Program-made: the position numbers and the translations under genes
Source of the DNA: 2-01-FULL-50-23 sp964509695
GTDB taxonomy: Bacteria; Patescibacteriota; Microgenomatia; UBA1400; MFAQ01
Direction: 5' to 3'
NCBI GenBank assembly: GCA_964509695.1
Contig: CAZDXN010000022.1
Span: forward strand, 1 to 13,352
Length of the DNA: 13,352 bases
Shown: piece by piece, positions 12,458 through 13,352 of the stretch
Layout: each line of letters starts with the position of its first letter
How positions within the stretch are numbered: position 1 is the stretch's first letter
Notes under the pieces: generated by a model
What the model saw: only the letters and a program-made list of their open reading frames with translations
The model's database searches: none
Told to the model about the DNA's origin: nothing

Positions 12458-13352
12458 TTATATCCCAAACACTTCCTCCGCCGCCGCCACCCCATCATCA
12501 TTCCCCAACACCGAAACGTTTTGAGTTTTTGGTTCCTTGAGTTTTTGAGTTTCTCTCTCCCCCAGCACACACCTCACCGAGATCGGCCCCCACATCTTGG
12601 CAATTTCCTCCTCGATGATTCTTCGTCTCGCTTCCTGTTCCAGCTGATCTTTGTGGAATTTATAAAACACCTCAATCGTCAGAAATTTATCCTTGATCTC
12701 TTTCGGCTTGGCGCTTCGCAGTAACCCCGCCACCGAGTGGTTCTTCGGAGACAATCGTGAAAGCAGGTCCTGCCAGCCATTCACCACCTGATCAAACCCC
12801 ACGTCTGACTTCACTTCAGTCCGTATCTCCGACGTCAATGTTTTCTTTTCTAAATTCGTGCCTTCGTAACTTCGTAAATTCGTTGGCTCCCTATCCGATC
12901 TCGACCTAAGCGCCGCTTCCTCCAACACTAACTCCAAAGGCAGTAGCGGCAAGGGCGACACTTTTATCTTCGGGACGACTTTGATAATTTTTCGAACCAG
13001 CCTTGTTTCCTGTTTCGAAGGGGACTTTCCCGCTGCAATATCTTTTCGAATCGAAAGCTTCAAACTTTCAAGTAATTTAGTGACGAGGTTAACGACCTCG
13101 ATCCCCTCCGCCTCCATCTGCTCCATCGCCGTCACGATTGCCTTCGTATCCCCGTTTCGCACCGCCGTTAGAATCGCCTCCACCTGACTATTTCCAATCA
13201 ATTTCAAGGTCTCTCGAACATTTTCTACCGTAATTTCACTGAATCGATTGGCTAGCTGTTCCAACAGTTTATGACCCTCTCGGAAACTACCATCCAATCC
13301 CAAGGCCAACTCCTCCAAAACCGCCTTTGATACCTTCAAACCCTCTCCCTTA
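12458..13352 (-). CDS. dnaX: DNA polymerase III subunit tau/gamma, C-terminal part (partial)
   Basis: The frame is open to the right edge, so the true start is outside; a TTG at 13339 is not the start. The first residues visible, VSKAVLEELALGLDGSFREGHKLLEQLA, match the end of the clamp-loader ATPase domain (sensor 2 region, GSxRDxxxLLDQ type). Then comes the helical domain III (about 110 residues, ending near PLLPLELVLEEAAL), and a linker and tail with DQVVNGWQDLLSRLSPKNHSVAGLLRSAKPKEI, the part that in other bacteria contacts the polymerase. The protein is the central subunit of the clamp loader. It forms the conserved flank of the accessory island. The stop overlaps a TATAAT sequence. Confidence 0.9.
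   Translation of the reverse strand, partial: KGEGLKVSKAVLEELALGLDGSFREGHKLLEQLANRFSEITVENVRETLKLIGNSQVEAILTAVRNGDTKAIVTAMEQMEAEGIEVVNLVTKLLESLKLSIRKDIAAGKSPSKQETRLVRKIIKVVPKIKVSPLPLLPLELVLEEAALRSRSDREPTNLRSYEGTNLEKKTLTSEIRTEVKSDVGFDQVVNGWQDLLSRLSPKNHSVAGLLRSAKPKEIKDKFLTIEVFYKFHKDQLEQEARRRIIEEEIAKMWGPISVRCVLGERETQKLKEPKTQNVSVLGNDDGVAAAEEVFGI

Noticed and set aside
13337..13339. TTG as the start of dnaX
   Set aside because: The frame stays open to the window edge and the visible residues already belong to the end of the ATPase domain, so the gene is cut by the window.

Overview
The window reads as a compact, moderately AT-rich bacterial chromosome segment, most likely from a Patescibacteria/CPR-type genome. 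This assignment is inference. It rests on very short intergenic gaps, many 4- or 8-bp gene overlaps, several genes whose -10 box lies only 6 nt before the ATG (leaderless transcription), and a dense accessory island directly downstream of dnaX. UGA is used as an ordinary stop, so the UGA=Gly code of Gracilibacteria/Absconditabacteria is unlikely. Almost everything is on the minus strand, so the island reads from right to left.

Right edge: the 3' part of dnaX (tau/gamma subunit of DNA polymerase III) and a 96-aa gene of unknown function form the core flank. To the left, five copies of a 20-nt repeat (plus-strand core CTGTCAAGCTATTATAGGCC; one copy has one mismatch) separate unrelated gene modules. 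The repeats lie near 12.1, 11.4, 10.3, 3.4 and 1.2 kb, all in the same orientation. The modules, in reading order, are: an MNT/HEPN pair; a DUF6922-like/AbiEii pair; a large block with an operon of two aminoacyl-tRNA-synthetase paralogues, a methyltransferase (with an in-frame stop) and an MccF-like peptidase, followed by a plus-strand GT2 glycosyltransferase and a minus-strand kinase-like/GT4 pair; and two successive RiPP modules. In four copies the repeat forms the last codons of the gene before it, so unrelated proteins share a Gly-Leu-stop or related ending. This looks like a cassette array with an undescribed boundary element.

The two RiPP modules (about 3.35-1.25 kb and 1.14 kb to the left edge) each hold a 52-aa precursor peptide, an 88-aa PqqD-like recognition protein and an asparagine-synthetase-like cyclase, in the order A-B1-C, with the same 8-bp B1-C overlap. 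This is the core of lasso peptide biosynthesis. Both precursors share the motif [AG]KNG[AG]GD-x-S near the C-terminus, which would allow a small Gly/Ala1-to-Asp7 ring. No leader peptidase (B2) is visible. The precursors carry the only near-perfect Shine-Dalgarno sequences I noticed, while several other unit-leading genes look leaderless.

The synthetase-like operon lacks recognisable anticodon-binding parts and ends in an MccF-like gene, a family known to cleave aminoacyl-adenylate antibiotics. It may make, modify or detoxify an aminoacyl-adenylate or peptide-amide small molecule. That is a hypothesis from gene content only.
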